Source: Glandiceps talaboti (lineage: Eukaryota; Hemichordata; Enteropneusta; Spengelidae). From it: a stretch of 64,000 nucleotides of DNA. Positions 1 to 22,545 of the stretch are shown here, in pieces. Every line of letters begins with the position of its first letter. Position 1 is the first letter of the stretch. Under the pieces are notes generated by a model that made no database searches, had not been told where the DNA came from, and worked only from the letters and a program-made list of their open reading frames with translations. A program made the translations under genes and the position numbers. The stretch lies in the NCBI RefSeq assembly GCF_964340395.1, contig NC_135564.1, positions 11,172,391 through 11,236,390 of the forward strand, written 5' to 3'.

Positions 1-74
1 CAATGCTTCTCATCAATCATATACATTTGTAGTTTAGCTGCTAGACCCTCAGGTAATTCTGCTAACTTTAAAAG
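1..74 (-). CDS. possible internal exon at the left edge, cut by the window
   Basis: Read on the minus strand after an AG at 75-76, this stretch is open and Leu-rich: LLKLAELPEGLAAKLQMYMI followed by DEKH, with no stop up to the edge. It starts in phase 0. The last clear exon of the acyl-CoA-binding gene (2563-2601) ends in phase 0, so this could be the next exon of that gene. The upstream polypyrimidine tract is weak and I do not recognise the peptide. It could belong to another gene or be a chance open frame. Confidence 0.3.
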
Positions 75-2562
75 CTACCACAGGTCGCACAGCAATAACA
101 TGCTGTCAAAGTTATCCTCGGCTTTTGTTTGGCAACCTTCCGAGTGCAAATCTGAGGTTTTGTTACCAGACCAATACATTTGAAGAGTCCACATAATATG
201 TACATACATGTATAACCGTCAACTTGGCATGGCTTGTGTAACTATCAGCTTTACTTTGATAACGTTCTGCCTGAGTTGGGTATTACATACTTTACAACTG
301 ACAGAGGTACTCTTGGTGTTTTGGTGGGTAGCTTTTCCTTCAAATGACATGAGGCATAATCAATCGTGTTCAAGGATGAAGTGCAAGACATTATTATGAT
401 GACAATACTTAATAACTGAAATGCCATGTTTCATCATGCTAGAGTGTCAAACTAGAACAATCTCAACTCACACACGTACCTACAGTTCTGCATGTGTAGC
501 ACATGGAATGAACATTGTGTTGACCATGAAATTGAATGTTCATTTTTATGATGCACGTAGGTAGTAAAATTCTATGTCAGGTACCAGGAATTTGCCACTA
601 TGATTTCCTCGTTGCAAGCAAAGCGCAAAATGATGTTGTCATGGATCTTACTAAATATCATTTACACATCCTGCAGCAAGTGTGGCCATTACTTGTATGA
701 GGGTGTATGGAGTTGTACAATGCCTCTTATGTTTGTACATGAGAAAATGAAGTTTTCACCGAGTGTCATTTGAAAGAATCATCATTATGGGTGCCCCACA
801 GTGTGGCTACTTACATAAAGTCACCCACAACAATGAGTCTCTAAGTCTATTGTGTTTAATATGCTGGAGAACAAAATTCTGATAAAATGGAGAATATTTA
901 CTTGGTCAATGATGGCTACAGCTCTACAGTGCATTGCAGATGACTGCTCACTCTCTCCGTTTGATACAACCACACAGCAACCAGTCGGAAACAGTACAAG
1001 TGACACTTTACGATTGCAAGATTGAATGAATATACTTTATAGCTACATTTTGTCTTATGAAATAAACTTACATAACACCATGCAGACATCAAAACATTGT
1101 GTCTGCGTGTCTTTCTAATGGCTATTTCATTCAGACAAAATGTAGTAAGAAATTACAATCTTGTAATCTTAGAGTGTAGAATATTCAGTTTCTTTTTATG
1201 TTTCTGTGTGGTTGTATCAAATAGAGCCAGTGAACGGTAAACTGCAATGTGCTGTATAAACATGATAATGATTTATATGACCTGTAAGTGAAAAGAATAT
1301 AGATGTTCCAAAGTATCTATGCCCAGTATTATTATATATGTACCAGTGATTATTTGCACTGCTGCAAGCGCATACTAGTGGTATTTGCACTGCAGTGCAA
1401 TACCGAAACATTATTGCATACCTGCAATCATCAGATATGCTAATGAGGGCACAATTGTTTGTTATGCATGAAAGCGCGAGTTTGCAGAGTATCATTTTAC
1501 GGAAAAATTTGCTGTTATGGATAAACATATCTAATAATAACAGAACCCCATTCTCTATGAGTTCCAGTGTGGGTACACTCAGTGGTATTTGCAACTCATA
1601 CTTGCTGTGTTTTCTGCTGCACTTTTCACTCCCTACACTCATGAAAGTATGGCTGAGAGAATACTGCAAGCACATGTGCAAATACACTGAGTGCACCACA
1701 CCTGCCTTCACGTGTAATGGATTGCTGTTATAGTACTTTTTCTAAAACAAAGTAAGAGTATTAGTGAAAGACAGTGAACATGTATCAATCTAAAGACGCT
1801 GAATTAATTTTGTGAATTTTAAAGCACTCTGTGAATGTGTATGAGTACATGTTTTGTTAATGTAAGGCACTCTATGAATATCAATGGACATGTGTGATTG
1901 GTAGATGTTTGTTAAATTGTGACTCTGTATACATAATTACCTCCTTAATTTTGGCAGGAGAAGGGTCTGACAAATAAACATGTACCATCTGCAAGGAAAT
2001 AAAAATTAAAATCAACACAAGAAAGGAAAAGTGGCGACTTAATTTAAATTTAAATTTCAAGTTCAGGTTTATTTTAATGACTGTTTAGTATTTAAAAAAG
2101 TTTTTGACCCTTTTGACAAAGCAAATCAAAATTCATTTAATGAATTCACTATACAAAAATGATTTCCAGTTGATTACTGTGCAAACTTGAAACCCTTTCT
2201 TAAAAATGACCAAATGATTGACAAAATATATCTTTTTTGGGATAATCTGAATTCAAATGTGAATAATTTAGTTATTGTCTTTTCTCTGAAAGTGTATCTG
2301 TGGAATCTATGTATATCCTATAAACAAAATAAGGCCCAGTAGTTGTTACTGAAATGCCCCCCCCCCCCCCCCCCCCCCAATTTTGTTTGTAGTTTCTTAT
2401 TTTATGATGTTTTAATCTAAATGCAAGTAAGTTAATTTTATCCCTTATCGGCTAATCCTTCTCAAGAGTACATTTCAATATTTCACTAGCAATGTCATGA
2501 CGGTAACATAGCAGTTTATCTTTGAAAAAGAGACGGTCTTTCATTAAATTATTGCAATTTAC
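75..2562. other. intronic or intergenic stretch with no recognised exon
   Basis: I see no convincing exon here. It holds a dispersed repeat around 1340-1735, a C-run at 2357-2378 and AT-rich filler. A fragment at about 110-165 resembles the reverse complement of about 13015-13060 (shared core like CGGCTTTTGTTTGGCAACCT), so a second small dispersed repeat is also present. If the exon at 1-74 is real this is an intron. Confidence 0.5.
1330..1740. repeat. dispersed repeat copy 1 with internal foldback (about 400 bp)
   Basis: This stretch matches 27735-28115 over its whole length with many substitutions. Both copies begin near a TATGTACCAGTGATT block, carry GGTATT(T)GCA-type blocks and contain TAATAACAGAACCC. 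In the second copy that block is echoed in inverted form at the end (GGGTTCTGTCATATCATTAT), giving a foldback structure. The plus-strand and minus-strand open frames here are not conserved between copies. It is probably a non-autonomous element. Confidence 0.6.
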
Positions 2563-5500
2563 CTCCATCATTTTTCCAGACTCTGGATATTGCTCCAACA
2601 TCTGCCAACAGAAAGTTTACAAATAATATTTCATACTTAAGTATTCCCTTCAAGAGAAATTACTGATATATCATTAAAATATGATAACATTTGAAAATAT
2701 AGACATTAAACTAACAAACATTCTCAAAATATACCAAACTAAATTCATTTCTAGTTTTATCAAAATGATTTCAGGACTTCAAGCTGATTATGATTTATAT
2801 TAATATTTCTGGCTTGAATTTCAGTTGTGAGCTGTGGTCGTACTGTGGCAGTCCCAAAATTATAGGGAGAATTAATAATGACATGTTGTACTGCTATGAA
2901 TATTAACAAGGCTCACCAATTACTGTATGGACTTAGCAATTTATCATACCAGTAAATTATACTTCGTCATTAGCACAATAACAAAATTCACATTTTATTT
3001 TATTTTTAAGACCTTAGTTTAATTTCTACTGTTAAAATAATGAATATGTCCAAATATGGTCTGATATATGGGCTTATTAGTTTCAAAATGTCAGTATTAG
3101 ATCTTGACATGTATGTACATGTACATGTTAGGACTATGAGGTGAACATCTCTTTTTTTTCTAGCGTTATAATGCTCATGTAACAATGCTAGAGATAGGAT
3201 GATATCTAAGGACAGCTTTCGAAAATAATAGCTCGAACTGTCAGGGACAGGACAGGACAGTACAGATCACAAAGTGCAAACAATTAAATAAACAAATACA
3301 GCCTAGTTACTGAATTGTGATAATCTAGCAGTATTTCATACACTGGGAAAAATATCTGCGATTCTTTGATTAAATAATGTTTATTATGATATCGTTATTT
3401 TTTAATGTTTTGTGTTCTATGATCATTGTTTTACCTTTTTGACTTTCTCTGGATCAGAATACTTTTGGAACACCTGTAAAGTGTAAAACATGAAGAACGC
3501 TATCAATCAAAACTTTTGGTGCACATGTGTGCCCATGTTACAAAAACCTTTCATTGATATCACTTTTTTCTTCTTCTTTACCATTCTTCCATCTACCATT
3601 TCTGTAGTTTTGTATTTTATATAACGAATACAGGATGGTTCCTGTATTCACGTAAGTCCATTAACAAACAGTGACCATGTTCTAGCTATCAATATTACAC
3701 CAGAAATGGGTCTACTAGAGTGTAATATTGTACCAGTGTTTCGTTAACGAAGGTAAGGAGGTAAAATCTACCTGAGTTCTCAAGTCATTTTACCAGGGTT
3801 CCCTACCAGTGTTTTTGTTAAGGGAGATAAGCAGGTAAAATCTACCCGACAAGTTCCCCAGTCATTTTACCAGGTTCCCTACAAGTGTTTTTGTTAAGGG
3901 AGGTAAGCAGGTAAAATCTATCCGAGTTCACCAGTCATTTTCCCAGGGTTCCCTGCAAATGTCTTTGTTAAGGGAGGTAAGCAGGTAAAGTCATTTTACC
4001 AGCATTCCCGACCAAAATGATGATACAATGTGCACAGGAAACTCTGCCAGTTTTTCAATTATATTTCCATTTTTCTGTGACTAGGGTTTCCAAACTTTAG
4101 CAAAAACAGTGTGTGTGTCAATCTTTACAACTTAGATACTTCTTTTAATAAATCTGTACTTTTCACTCCTCCTAGTAAAAGCATACTACTTCTCTGGACG
4201 TATGTCGACAACTATTCCATAATCCATCCATCCATCCCTCAATTCATCCATCTCTGCTTAAACCCATCCGTCCCTCAATTCACCCATCTCTCTTACAACC
4301 CAGCCATCTGTCATTGGTGTGTACAAAAACAAAAACAAAATCAACACCCCCACTGCTATAATTCACATCAAATAGTACTATTCAAGTTCTATGTAAAGTT
4401 CTGACCATTGCATATTTTAAACTTCAGTCACTTGCCATCATTGCCAAATAAGAAATATACAACCCTTGCTGTAGTTGTCTAGAGACGCCTCTGATCAGAG
4501 CATTGTTTTATCAGTAGTGGACAATTAAAACTAGTGTGTTGGGGTATACTGGGTACTGGTAGTGAAAGGGTTAAATTAAAGGTACTGGAAAGACTTCTCC
4601 TTATCATACTATTAAAGTGATATAATGACTATGTACATTGATACGTAACGACAATGGCTGCCGCTGAGTATGATGCAGATTCACACCATGTTCTCATCCG
4701 TTTATGTCTGTGAAAGTTAGTCATATCATCGTATACCAATGACTAACTTTCACAGACAAGCTGATAAAAGCTGCACTTGAATCTACATCAGAGATATTAG
4801 CTGTTGTTTTTGTATTAATACAGGTCTGTTTTACTTGTCCAGTACTGATAAAACAATGTTTTGATCAGTAGCGTCTTTAGATATATGCTGCAAGGGTTGT
4901 AATTGTATGTCTACATGTTACAAGTACATCAAATGAAGTACACTGGCATCATAATTATTATGCAAACATGTCAGTCAAGCATCCATATATCCTTTTCAAG
5001 GTCTTCAAATGTTTCCACAGAAAAACAGGACAGAATATATTCAAGACCTGTAGTGTCTTTTGGGCTGTGTATTTGCTAAGAGCAATACATGTATGTACAA
5101 TGCCCTTCAGTTCTTCAAAACAGTTTATCTTGGTTCCATACCAGTATTATGGTTGGGTTTGGGCAGCAACAGGTACACGTAAGTACAATGTACTGATGTA
5201 CTTCTGTTCCTGCAGTTTACAGGAGCCCTGGAAATGGCAAATTTACCATACTTCCAGATCTCTAGTAGTATTTCAAAACAAACACTTGGATACTTTCTGA
5301 ATTACAAAGGATTACAAATGAGATAATATTACCTTCTTCAGTTCATCTACATAGCACTGCATAGCTTGCTGTTTGGTCATGTCTCCTAACTTGGACCATG
5401 CATCCCTGTCATAAGATTTATACACAAAATATGAATATAACAGGACTACAGTACAATATTGTGAAAAATATATAATAGTATTTTCACTTAAACAATCCCT

Positions 5501-8500
5501 GAATGCGATACAATTAGAATCACAAAACCTAAAATATTTTTTCGTCTGGCTCAATAAAAATTTCAAACACTGCTATATTTCATAGTCTGGCTCAACAAAA
5601 ATTATACTAACATTGCTACATTTTATTGTCGGGGCTCAAGAAAACTGTTATCAACACTGCTACAATTTCTCGACTTGCCAAGACAAATATCTCTTTTGGT
5701 AAGATATTAGCGCTTGTTAGCTTGCTTAATACTATACTCGTAATGGATAAAACTAACCTCCAAATAAGATGTACAATGTCTCATAACTGGTATTTTAATA
5801 ATATTCAGGAAATGTATTGTTGGTTATCTGATGAAAGAAAATAGTACTTCAGGTACAGCTATTGCAACTTTATTTAACTCTAGTCTTTACAACTTACCAT
5901 TTTTGTCGGCCGACAACATCCCAAAATCCTGGCTTCGATTTATCACATGGACCTTCCGTGGCTTGCTTATATAAACCATAAAACCGTTTCATCATCTCGT
6001 ACGATGGCTGGAATGGTCCTGTCAGAAGCATTTTACGAGGAACTTTGTCAGTAATCCACACATAACCATTAAGAGAAGGCATGCACAGATAGTAGGCCAA
6101 GCCATGCAAAGAGGAAACCAAGGAAAGACAGAAAACAAAACGGAAAAAGAAAAGCCTCATAAGGAAAATATGCTGAAAATTACAGCATGAGGTGGAAATT
6201 AATAGAAAATAGGAAACAGAAGGCAGCATTACTGCAAGGAGTGTGTTAGGCTGAGAGATTCAGTGTTATGGCCTACAAGTACATATACACTGATGTCTGT
6301 CACTCACAAATATTAAACCCCAATATTGTTGACCCCAGTTGACCCATTTTAGTTCTCATCCGACAAAATCGATTTTACTTTTAATTGAATCTGTTGTACA
6401 CCCCAAAATAGAAATATTCCGGACAAAATATCCAATCATGAAATGTAAGAATTTTCACTCCTAGTAAATGCATGACACTGAAGACATGTTGTGAATGAAG
6501 TCAAAATTAGAAACAGACAGACACACACATTTGCATGTACGGAAATCAAATGATAATTGTACCAATATTTTGTTTATTTTTTAGGAGGCTGCAGTTTGAC
6601 CACAAATATTTCATTTTTGATATTCATCATCAATGGGAAATACAAATTAATTTACAAAGTATATCATTTTCTCTAAGCTTTGCTATTAGAGGTAGCATGT
6701 ATACAGGTTTGTAAGGTATTAGTATCTATTTGCTACGAGTCTGATATGTTATAACTCATGTAGCTTTAGAAAAATACCAATCTAGTACTTTACATTACAG
6801 ACATGTTACCAGTACAGATCATGATGGAACAAGTTTTGCCTGCTAAGTATAATACTCAATGATGACACAAATTTGACTGTGTGTAAAAATCTATTATGGG
6901 CACAAATATCAAGACTGCAATTTCTTGAATTTCTAAGAAACTTAATTGAACACTACTGTATATGCACTACCACTGCACTAAGTTTATTGACATGCTTGCA
7001 TGGACTTTGATTATCAGCAATGATCTCTTGAACTCTGGTCTTGTTTGTTGCTTATATTCATGAGGTCAAAACTCTAAAAATACACTGAGATCTATTAAAC
7101 ACAGAGTCTGCTGCCAACAATTAAGGATACCACAACTTTTGCCTATGTACGATTTCTGACTTGACTATTACAAACCAGGTATACCCACATAGCCAACTGC
7201 ATGTGTCTGACAGTTATATTAAACCTAAACTACCTGTAGTGGTGTAGAATCCATACAATGTACAGCCTTGGTTGTATTCTGCTATCACCGTTATCAACAG
7301 AAGATTGCAGTAATTTAAGTGTTCTATTGTATTACGCTAATTTGACTGAGCCAGTGACTTTATAATACAAGTCAATCTTATAAGAAAATCAAATCAACAT
7401 CTATTTTGACCCTGGAGTAGTAATACTAGCAATCTTTGTCTTTTTGAGATGTACTAATATTTTGTATTTTTGTATTTTTTCATTTATTCATTTTTTTTCC
7501 ATTTTGATCTTTTTAAGCGATGGGAAATACTATGCTCTTTTCCCCCTAGAATAAAAGTTTCATAATATTAATAACAAATGTTTCTTTATCAGTAGTAGCT
7601 ATAATATTAGTACTCAATGTCTATGTAGTCTGTAAACACACAAGGTAAAATACAGACTTTTGTGCCACGCTATCACTTCTAGCAGTGGGTACGAAGCCTA
7701 ATAGGGCTGAACAATAAAATGTATAGTCTACCATATATGTGGACCAGTGTAATTTTGACTACTGCTACATGGGTATATCGCTACCAGTACTTCTAAGTAA
7801 ATTCATTGACACTAAAACTGGCATATTAAATGTATTGTACCAGTTCATACATGTAGGTTAGTTTACATGCATCTACACTGGATCTACATTGTATTGTACC
7901 TACACAGTTGTATTTAATATTGATGTATTTATTGTCTTAAAAAATGGATATTCATCTTACAGTTCAGGGAAAGTGTAAACAATTACACATTGCACGTAAT
8001 AAGATCTAAAGGACTGACTGATAGTTTAAAATAAATTACTAGTATAAACAAATCTATTCGACATTTTCTCCTGTATTTTTTTTTATCGAGGTCAACAATG
8101 GAAATCAGATGATTTCAAATGTGTATGATTACTTCCTTCTAATGCCATCTTTGTCAGCAAATAATTGAACATAGCAAAATGTGCATGTATGCAAATTTAT
8201 GTATTCTTACATTTAGTATATGTTTATTTGGACGTTGTTGAGATAAATTCATTCATTCATTATGTTTACGATTAGATTTCAATCAAATGGTAGTGTGCAG
8301 TTTAAGGGAAGCTGTTACATAATATTCAACCATGAAAGGACATTTCTATTATTCGATCATTTCTTTCTTGAGCAGCTTACATCAAGAAGGGATAGGGCTG
8401 ACCCGACGAAACCTTGACAATGACGATACCTTCATGATCATCATCAGCACCAACATCATGACAATATTGACATGGAAAGTTCTTTACTCTGCAGTGTTTA

Positions 8501-8899
8501 TCACGGGAACATAACTGCTATTCTGAGTGAATTAACAGATTATATATACACCAAAGTGTATAAAACATCACTTATAGACAGTTAATCGAAACCACGCTTA
8601 ACTCCCACGACCAGTTTGTTTACATATTACAAAATCTAGCACTGCAGGTTGACGACAGTCGACATCATCATGACGATACGTTGATACTGATGACCCACGC
8701 GACGGCTCCGACGAATGTTGTTATTTAGCAACAAAGCATGGCACATTTGTGAGGAAAGCAAGCCAGAAACCAAAGCTACTGTAACGGTTTATGCATCTGC
8801 AATATAAATATAACGCTTGTGGGGCGACTTACCATTTTTTGGCAGACATTTGATGACATTAACAGCAGCTTCGAACTGTCGTTCAACATTCGCCGCCAT
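2563..8899 (-). CDS. acyl-CoA-binding-domain protein, ACBD4/5-like (5' part; later exons not all found)
   Basis: Five minus-strand exons join in frame: 8899-8833, 6018-5898, 5405-5333, 3473-3435 and 2601-2563. The protein starts MAANVERQFEAAVNVIKCLP and continues through YGLYKQATEGPCDKSKPGFW, DVVGRQKWDAWSKLGDMTKQ and QAMQCYVDELKK. This is a full ACB domain of about 87 residues with the family's acyl-CoA-contacting Tyr, Lys and Trp positions. The PGFWD..G...WDAW form is typical of ACBD4/ACBD5, which in vertebrates bind long-chain acyl-CoA and tether peroxisomes to the ER. Two tiny 13-codon exons follow (VFQKYSDPEKVKK, MLEQYPESGKMME). The coiled coil and C-terminal membrane anchor expected of ACBD5 were not found, so the gene may continue past the left edge or the family call may need revision. 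The ATG lies in a YY1-like motif. The gene lies downstream of PECR-A on the same strand. Confidence 0.85.
3731..4012. repeat. four tandem units of about 73 bp
   Basis: Four imperfect copies share the blocks GTTAAGGGAGGTAAGCAGGT, AAAATCTACC, AGTCATTTTACCAGGGTTCC and CTACAAGTGTTTTTGTT. A single diverged copy recurs at 24828-24898 inside PECR-B. It sits in an ACBD intron (between exons 3473-3435 and 5405-5333) and is non-coding. Confidence 0.8.
4450..4910. mobile_element. long foldback (palindromic) element, MITE-like
   Basis: The left end (ACAACCCTTGCTGTAGTTGT then AGAGACGC..CTGATCAGAGCATTGTTTTATCAGTA) is mirrored by the right end (TACTGATAAAACAATGTTTTGATCAGTAGCGTCT... then GCTGCAAGGGTTGTAAT). 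The arms are about 200 bp. The centre is a near-perfect inverted repeat, GTCTGTGAAAGTTAGTCATA / TGACTAACTTTCACAGAC, at about 4706-4761. There is no coding capacity. This is the structure expected of a non-autonomous foldback transposon or MITE. It lies in an ACBD intron. Confidence 0.8.
5540..5690. repeat. three short tandem units (about 45-50 bp)
   Basis: The pattern GTCTGGCTCAA(T/C)AAAAATT...AACA(C/T)TGCTA(T/C)A repeats three times with substitutions, just upstream (minus-strand sense) of ACBD exon 5405-5333. It is non-coding. Confidence 0.55.
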
Positions 8900-8903
8900 C
8901 TTG
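8892..8903 (-). promoter_or_regulatory. YY1-like motif overlapping the ACBD start codon
   Basis: The plus strand reads GCCGCCATCTTG, i.e. CAAGATGGCGGC across the ACBD start codon on the minus strand. This is the classic YY1 consensus often found at the initiation codon of TATA-less metazoan genes. The motif match is direct; function is inferred. Confidence 0.5.
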
Positions 8904-8923
8904 AACTTTTAAAGCAGCAGCTT

Positions 8924-8936
8924 CACTAGGGGGCGC
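8924..8936 (+). promoter_or_regulatory. CTCF-like core motif 5' of ACBD
   Basis: CACTAGGGGGCGC lies 25 bp upstream of the ACBD ATG and matches the conserved CTCF core (CCACTAGGGGGCGC type) except possibly the first base. It sits at the junction between the ACBD promoter and the intergenic DNA behind PECR-A. Binding is inferred from the motif only. Confidence 0.4.
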
Positions 8937-8939
8937 TGT

Positions 8940-19612
<10,673 letters not shown>

Positions 19613-19685
19613 GTCTTGTTTTTCGGTTCCCCTGCAGTATATACCTGATGCTATGTATGAATAGACATGGGTTATGTCAGGTCAC

Positions 19686-19695
19686 GTCACGTGAC
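19686..19695. promoter_or_regulatory. palindromic E-box GTCACGTGAC upstream of PECR-A
   Basis: GTCACGTGAC lies 74 bp upstream of the PECR-A ATG. It is the CLEAR-type E-box bound by TFEB/MITF/USF bHLH-zip factors in animals. An AGGTCA half-site (19679-19684) adjoins it. Location suits a promoter element of a lipid-metabolism gene; binding is inferred. Confidence 0.45.
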
Positions 19696-19699
19696 CATA

Positions 19700-21660
19700 C
19701 TAAACCGTCGTCTACGATACCTTAAAACACGAATCAGTCCCTATAGCTTACGTCACATAAAGATATACTGAACAGTGGTTTAAATTTGAGGTCAAATTAT
19801 CAAAGCTTATATCAAGATCTAGACACCCCCTACCTTACACGAAACTTTCTATAATTCGGCAGCTGATGAAAAAATGTGAATGCGTTCTTACTAATGGTTG
19901 ACTTTCACTTTATCACATCAGCTTTAGCTTGCTTTGATAGTAATTATTTCAACCGGGAATGTTTTTCCAACACCATTCCCTCAGAAAATAGCATAGGTTG
20001 GGTGACAGTCCCTCTATCTGTGTAATAGAGGGACTATGGTTGGGTGGAAAGTTTGCTTTGTCTTTCACTTTGTTTCTTGATAATAGATTGTGTTGACCGA
20101 GAGACTAGCTGGCGACTTGACAGTCAGAAATATGGAGAAAATGATAACAAAAACTAAGAAAATGTGTTACGACGAAGACAAACAGGCAAAACATATCTCG
20201 AAAAATATTTCGTAAGAGCGATTCAATTGAGAATTACACAGTGTAACCCCGAGGGAAAAGGTTTTCAACTTGTATGGATGTACATTGTCTGGTAATAAGA
20301 GATTATTCCAAAGCCTCAGTGCAGCATAGTAATGGCACGAATTTTGCTGATAATTAGTCTGTGAGGTATGACATGCGTGTACTGTAATGCTATCTACCAG
20401 CACTCACGTCTGTACTAAACTGTCTGTCGGTCCGTGCTTGCTAGATAAATCAAATAAAAGATTTAGGCTATATACATCTTGAACTTGTGATTAGAAGTTT
20501 AAACGGGTTCTTGTGTAGATCAGACAGAATAGTTTCTGCTTTTGATGATAAGGACGACGGTTGTTGTGGTGATACTTGTCAACTGTTTGCAATTGCTAAA
20601 ATACCACACTATGGCCGGAAATTTATGTTTACTATTTACATAATATTAGGTGGCTGGTCTCATAACATCAAAGGCCGACATATTAATGGTCATTTTGACA
20701 CATTTTGACAGCGTAACGATATTTGATTGGAGCCAACCAGATCTGGTTGAACTGTGCAAAATAATGGCAGTTTAGTGCAGTCGTGTTTTAGAAGCTTGAT
20801 AGTTCAACAAAAAGGCTTAAATCTATAATACTAAATGGGAGTTATGTACATGTGCCAAGGTTTCTACTTATGAGCATAATATACAAAATTATTAGCAGAG
20901 TTAAATTCGTTTGGATATTTTATGTGATTCGTTGCTGTTAATGCTGCCTGTTGAACGATACTCATGAATTGATAAATCCCGATAACTGTGACTTGATAAT
21001 ATAAGTGGGTCGATCGTGGCAGTCACATCATGTTACAGCTAATATGAGGTGTACGAATTCGAACAATGCAGACTCTTCCGAGGGCAACGGCCTCATCTGG
21101 GAAGGTCACGAGACAGAAAGGGCGTTTGCAACTGTACGTGATGAATTGACATTTTTTTAATTTGTAAATTGCCATTGATGGCATCGGTAAAAATAGGTTG
21201 ACAACATCTGTTAACCGAGTTTATTATTCATTGTGGTTCCATATGGTCTTCAATATATTTGATCATCTGAGTGGCTCCTCCTTGGACACAAGTCAACTGC
21301 AGAAGAAAAACGGTTTTATTTGCTCCAACGAATAGAACTAAAACAGAGCTAGAAACCATCTAACTGACATGAATACTGGGTCAATGCATGAATATACATT
21401 TGCTCTTTTGAAATGTTTAAATTGATAATTTAGCATTTTAAGCACTTGATCAATTCTGGTGATATAAGTTTTTAGTTACTACAGAGTTACATTGCGAATA
21501 CATAGGTTGGGGGCTACAAAAAGTAAAATAGGGAATACAGCTAAACATCTCCAAATGAATGAAGCTGTATTAGTTCATAATTAAACTTGGTACATGTTAT
21601 TGTTTCTCCAATTACACGGACTTCTTCTAGACTGTATGAAACCTGAAAGAATGGCAATTA
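19700..21660. other. intergenic DNA behind PECR-A
   Basis: No exon is recognised. A hairpin GTCCCTCTA / TAGAGGGAC lies at about 20009-20036. A minus-strand frame at 20167-20403 contains LRLWNN..LPDN...KLKTF, which weakly recalls the C-terminal end of LINE reverse transcriptases and may be a decayed fragment. Confidence 0.4.
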
Positions 21661-21664
21661 ATTT

Positions 21665-22150
21665 GAATTATTAAGATATTTGCCTAATTATAACTCAGTT
21701 ATTACACGAATAAATCATCAAAATTGATAACTACATTGACAAACTTTACAATGCAAATGTACTGTGTTATCATCAATATAAATGTGTACACTTAAGATAT
21801 TGCCTAAAGGCAACGAATCATTCATTATGCTAATGAATCAGTAAAATTGATAGCTGCATCAACTAACTTTGTAGCACAAATTGACTTTGTTACTTTCAAT
21901 GTATACAGCAAATCATTTGAAATATGAAGGTTGTATACCTAAGATATTGCCTAATTACCGAAAATCAGAAATTATGCAAATGACTCATTAAAAAATCACA
22001 CACTGCATCAACAAAATTTGTTGGACAAATGCACTTTGCTATCATCAACATTCTGTATAAAAATATTTTAAATTAGCTTACTTCCTAAGATATTACCTGA
22101 TTAATGAAATTCGTAATTCATGCAAATGACTTAGTAATGTTTATTGCATG
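21665..22150. repeat. tandem array of about 140-bp units (about 3.5)
   Basis: The landmark (C)TAAGATATTGCCTAATTA recurs near 21670, 21793, 21950 and 22085. Each is followed by a TTATGCAAATGACTCAGTAA-like block and a GCATCAACAAACTTTGT-like block. Units are about 70-80% similar by eye. Intergenic and non-coding. Confidence 0.75.
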
Positions 22151-22329
22151 TATACCGAAACCTAACCAGGTGTTTCTTTTTACATAAGGGACATGTATGT
22201 TAAGTTTTATTTGAATTGAATTGGCCGTTTTAGAGAAAATAGTGACACCAAGAGACAGAGAGTGAACGATTCTATAACCTCCAGTAAAATGAAGGTAATT
22301 GAGGTAAACATCTCACATTGTACTGTTTA

Positions 22330-22545
22330 GCTGAATATGGAGGTTGTTCATTCTCATATGTCACCCACCAAACTATGTAACTCTTTGCCACTTGACATTT
22401 ACCAAGCCTCCAGCCTGGATTATTTCAAAACAAAACTGAAGATTTATTTGTTCACCAAAGCATATGATGTGCTTTAGTCATTCAGCACTACTGAACAGAA
22501 CATTGCTCTGGAAATCAGCGCTATAGAAATTTGATTGATTGAATT
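22330..22545 (+). mobile_element. 3' end of an L2/CR1-type LINE (5'-truncated relic)
   Basis: A plus-strand frame ending at a TAG (22475-22477) reads NSLPLDIYQASSLDYFKTKL then KIYLFTKAYDVL. This is the conserved C-terminus of L2/CR1-like reverse transcriptases (NSLP..I....SL..FK..LK..LF). It is followed by AGCGCTATAGAAATTTGATT and GATTGA repeats, the usual tail of this LINE group. Only the extreme 3' end remains. Confidence 0.8.

Noticed and set aside
1217-1733. Overlapping frames of 164 (minus) and 112 (plus) codons
   Set aside because: Both lie in the dispersed repeat 1330-1740 and are not kept in its second copy.
4111-4404. 97-codon plus-strand frame with repeats of HPS.PQF.HL
   Set aside because: It covers a degenerate CATCC-type repeat inside an ACBD intron on the other strand; no homology recognised.
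20167-20403. Possible LINE protein end (LRLWNN..LPDN)
   Set aside because: Similarity is too short and weak to annotate as a mobile element; mentioned only in the region note.
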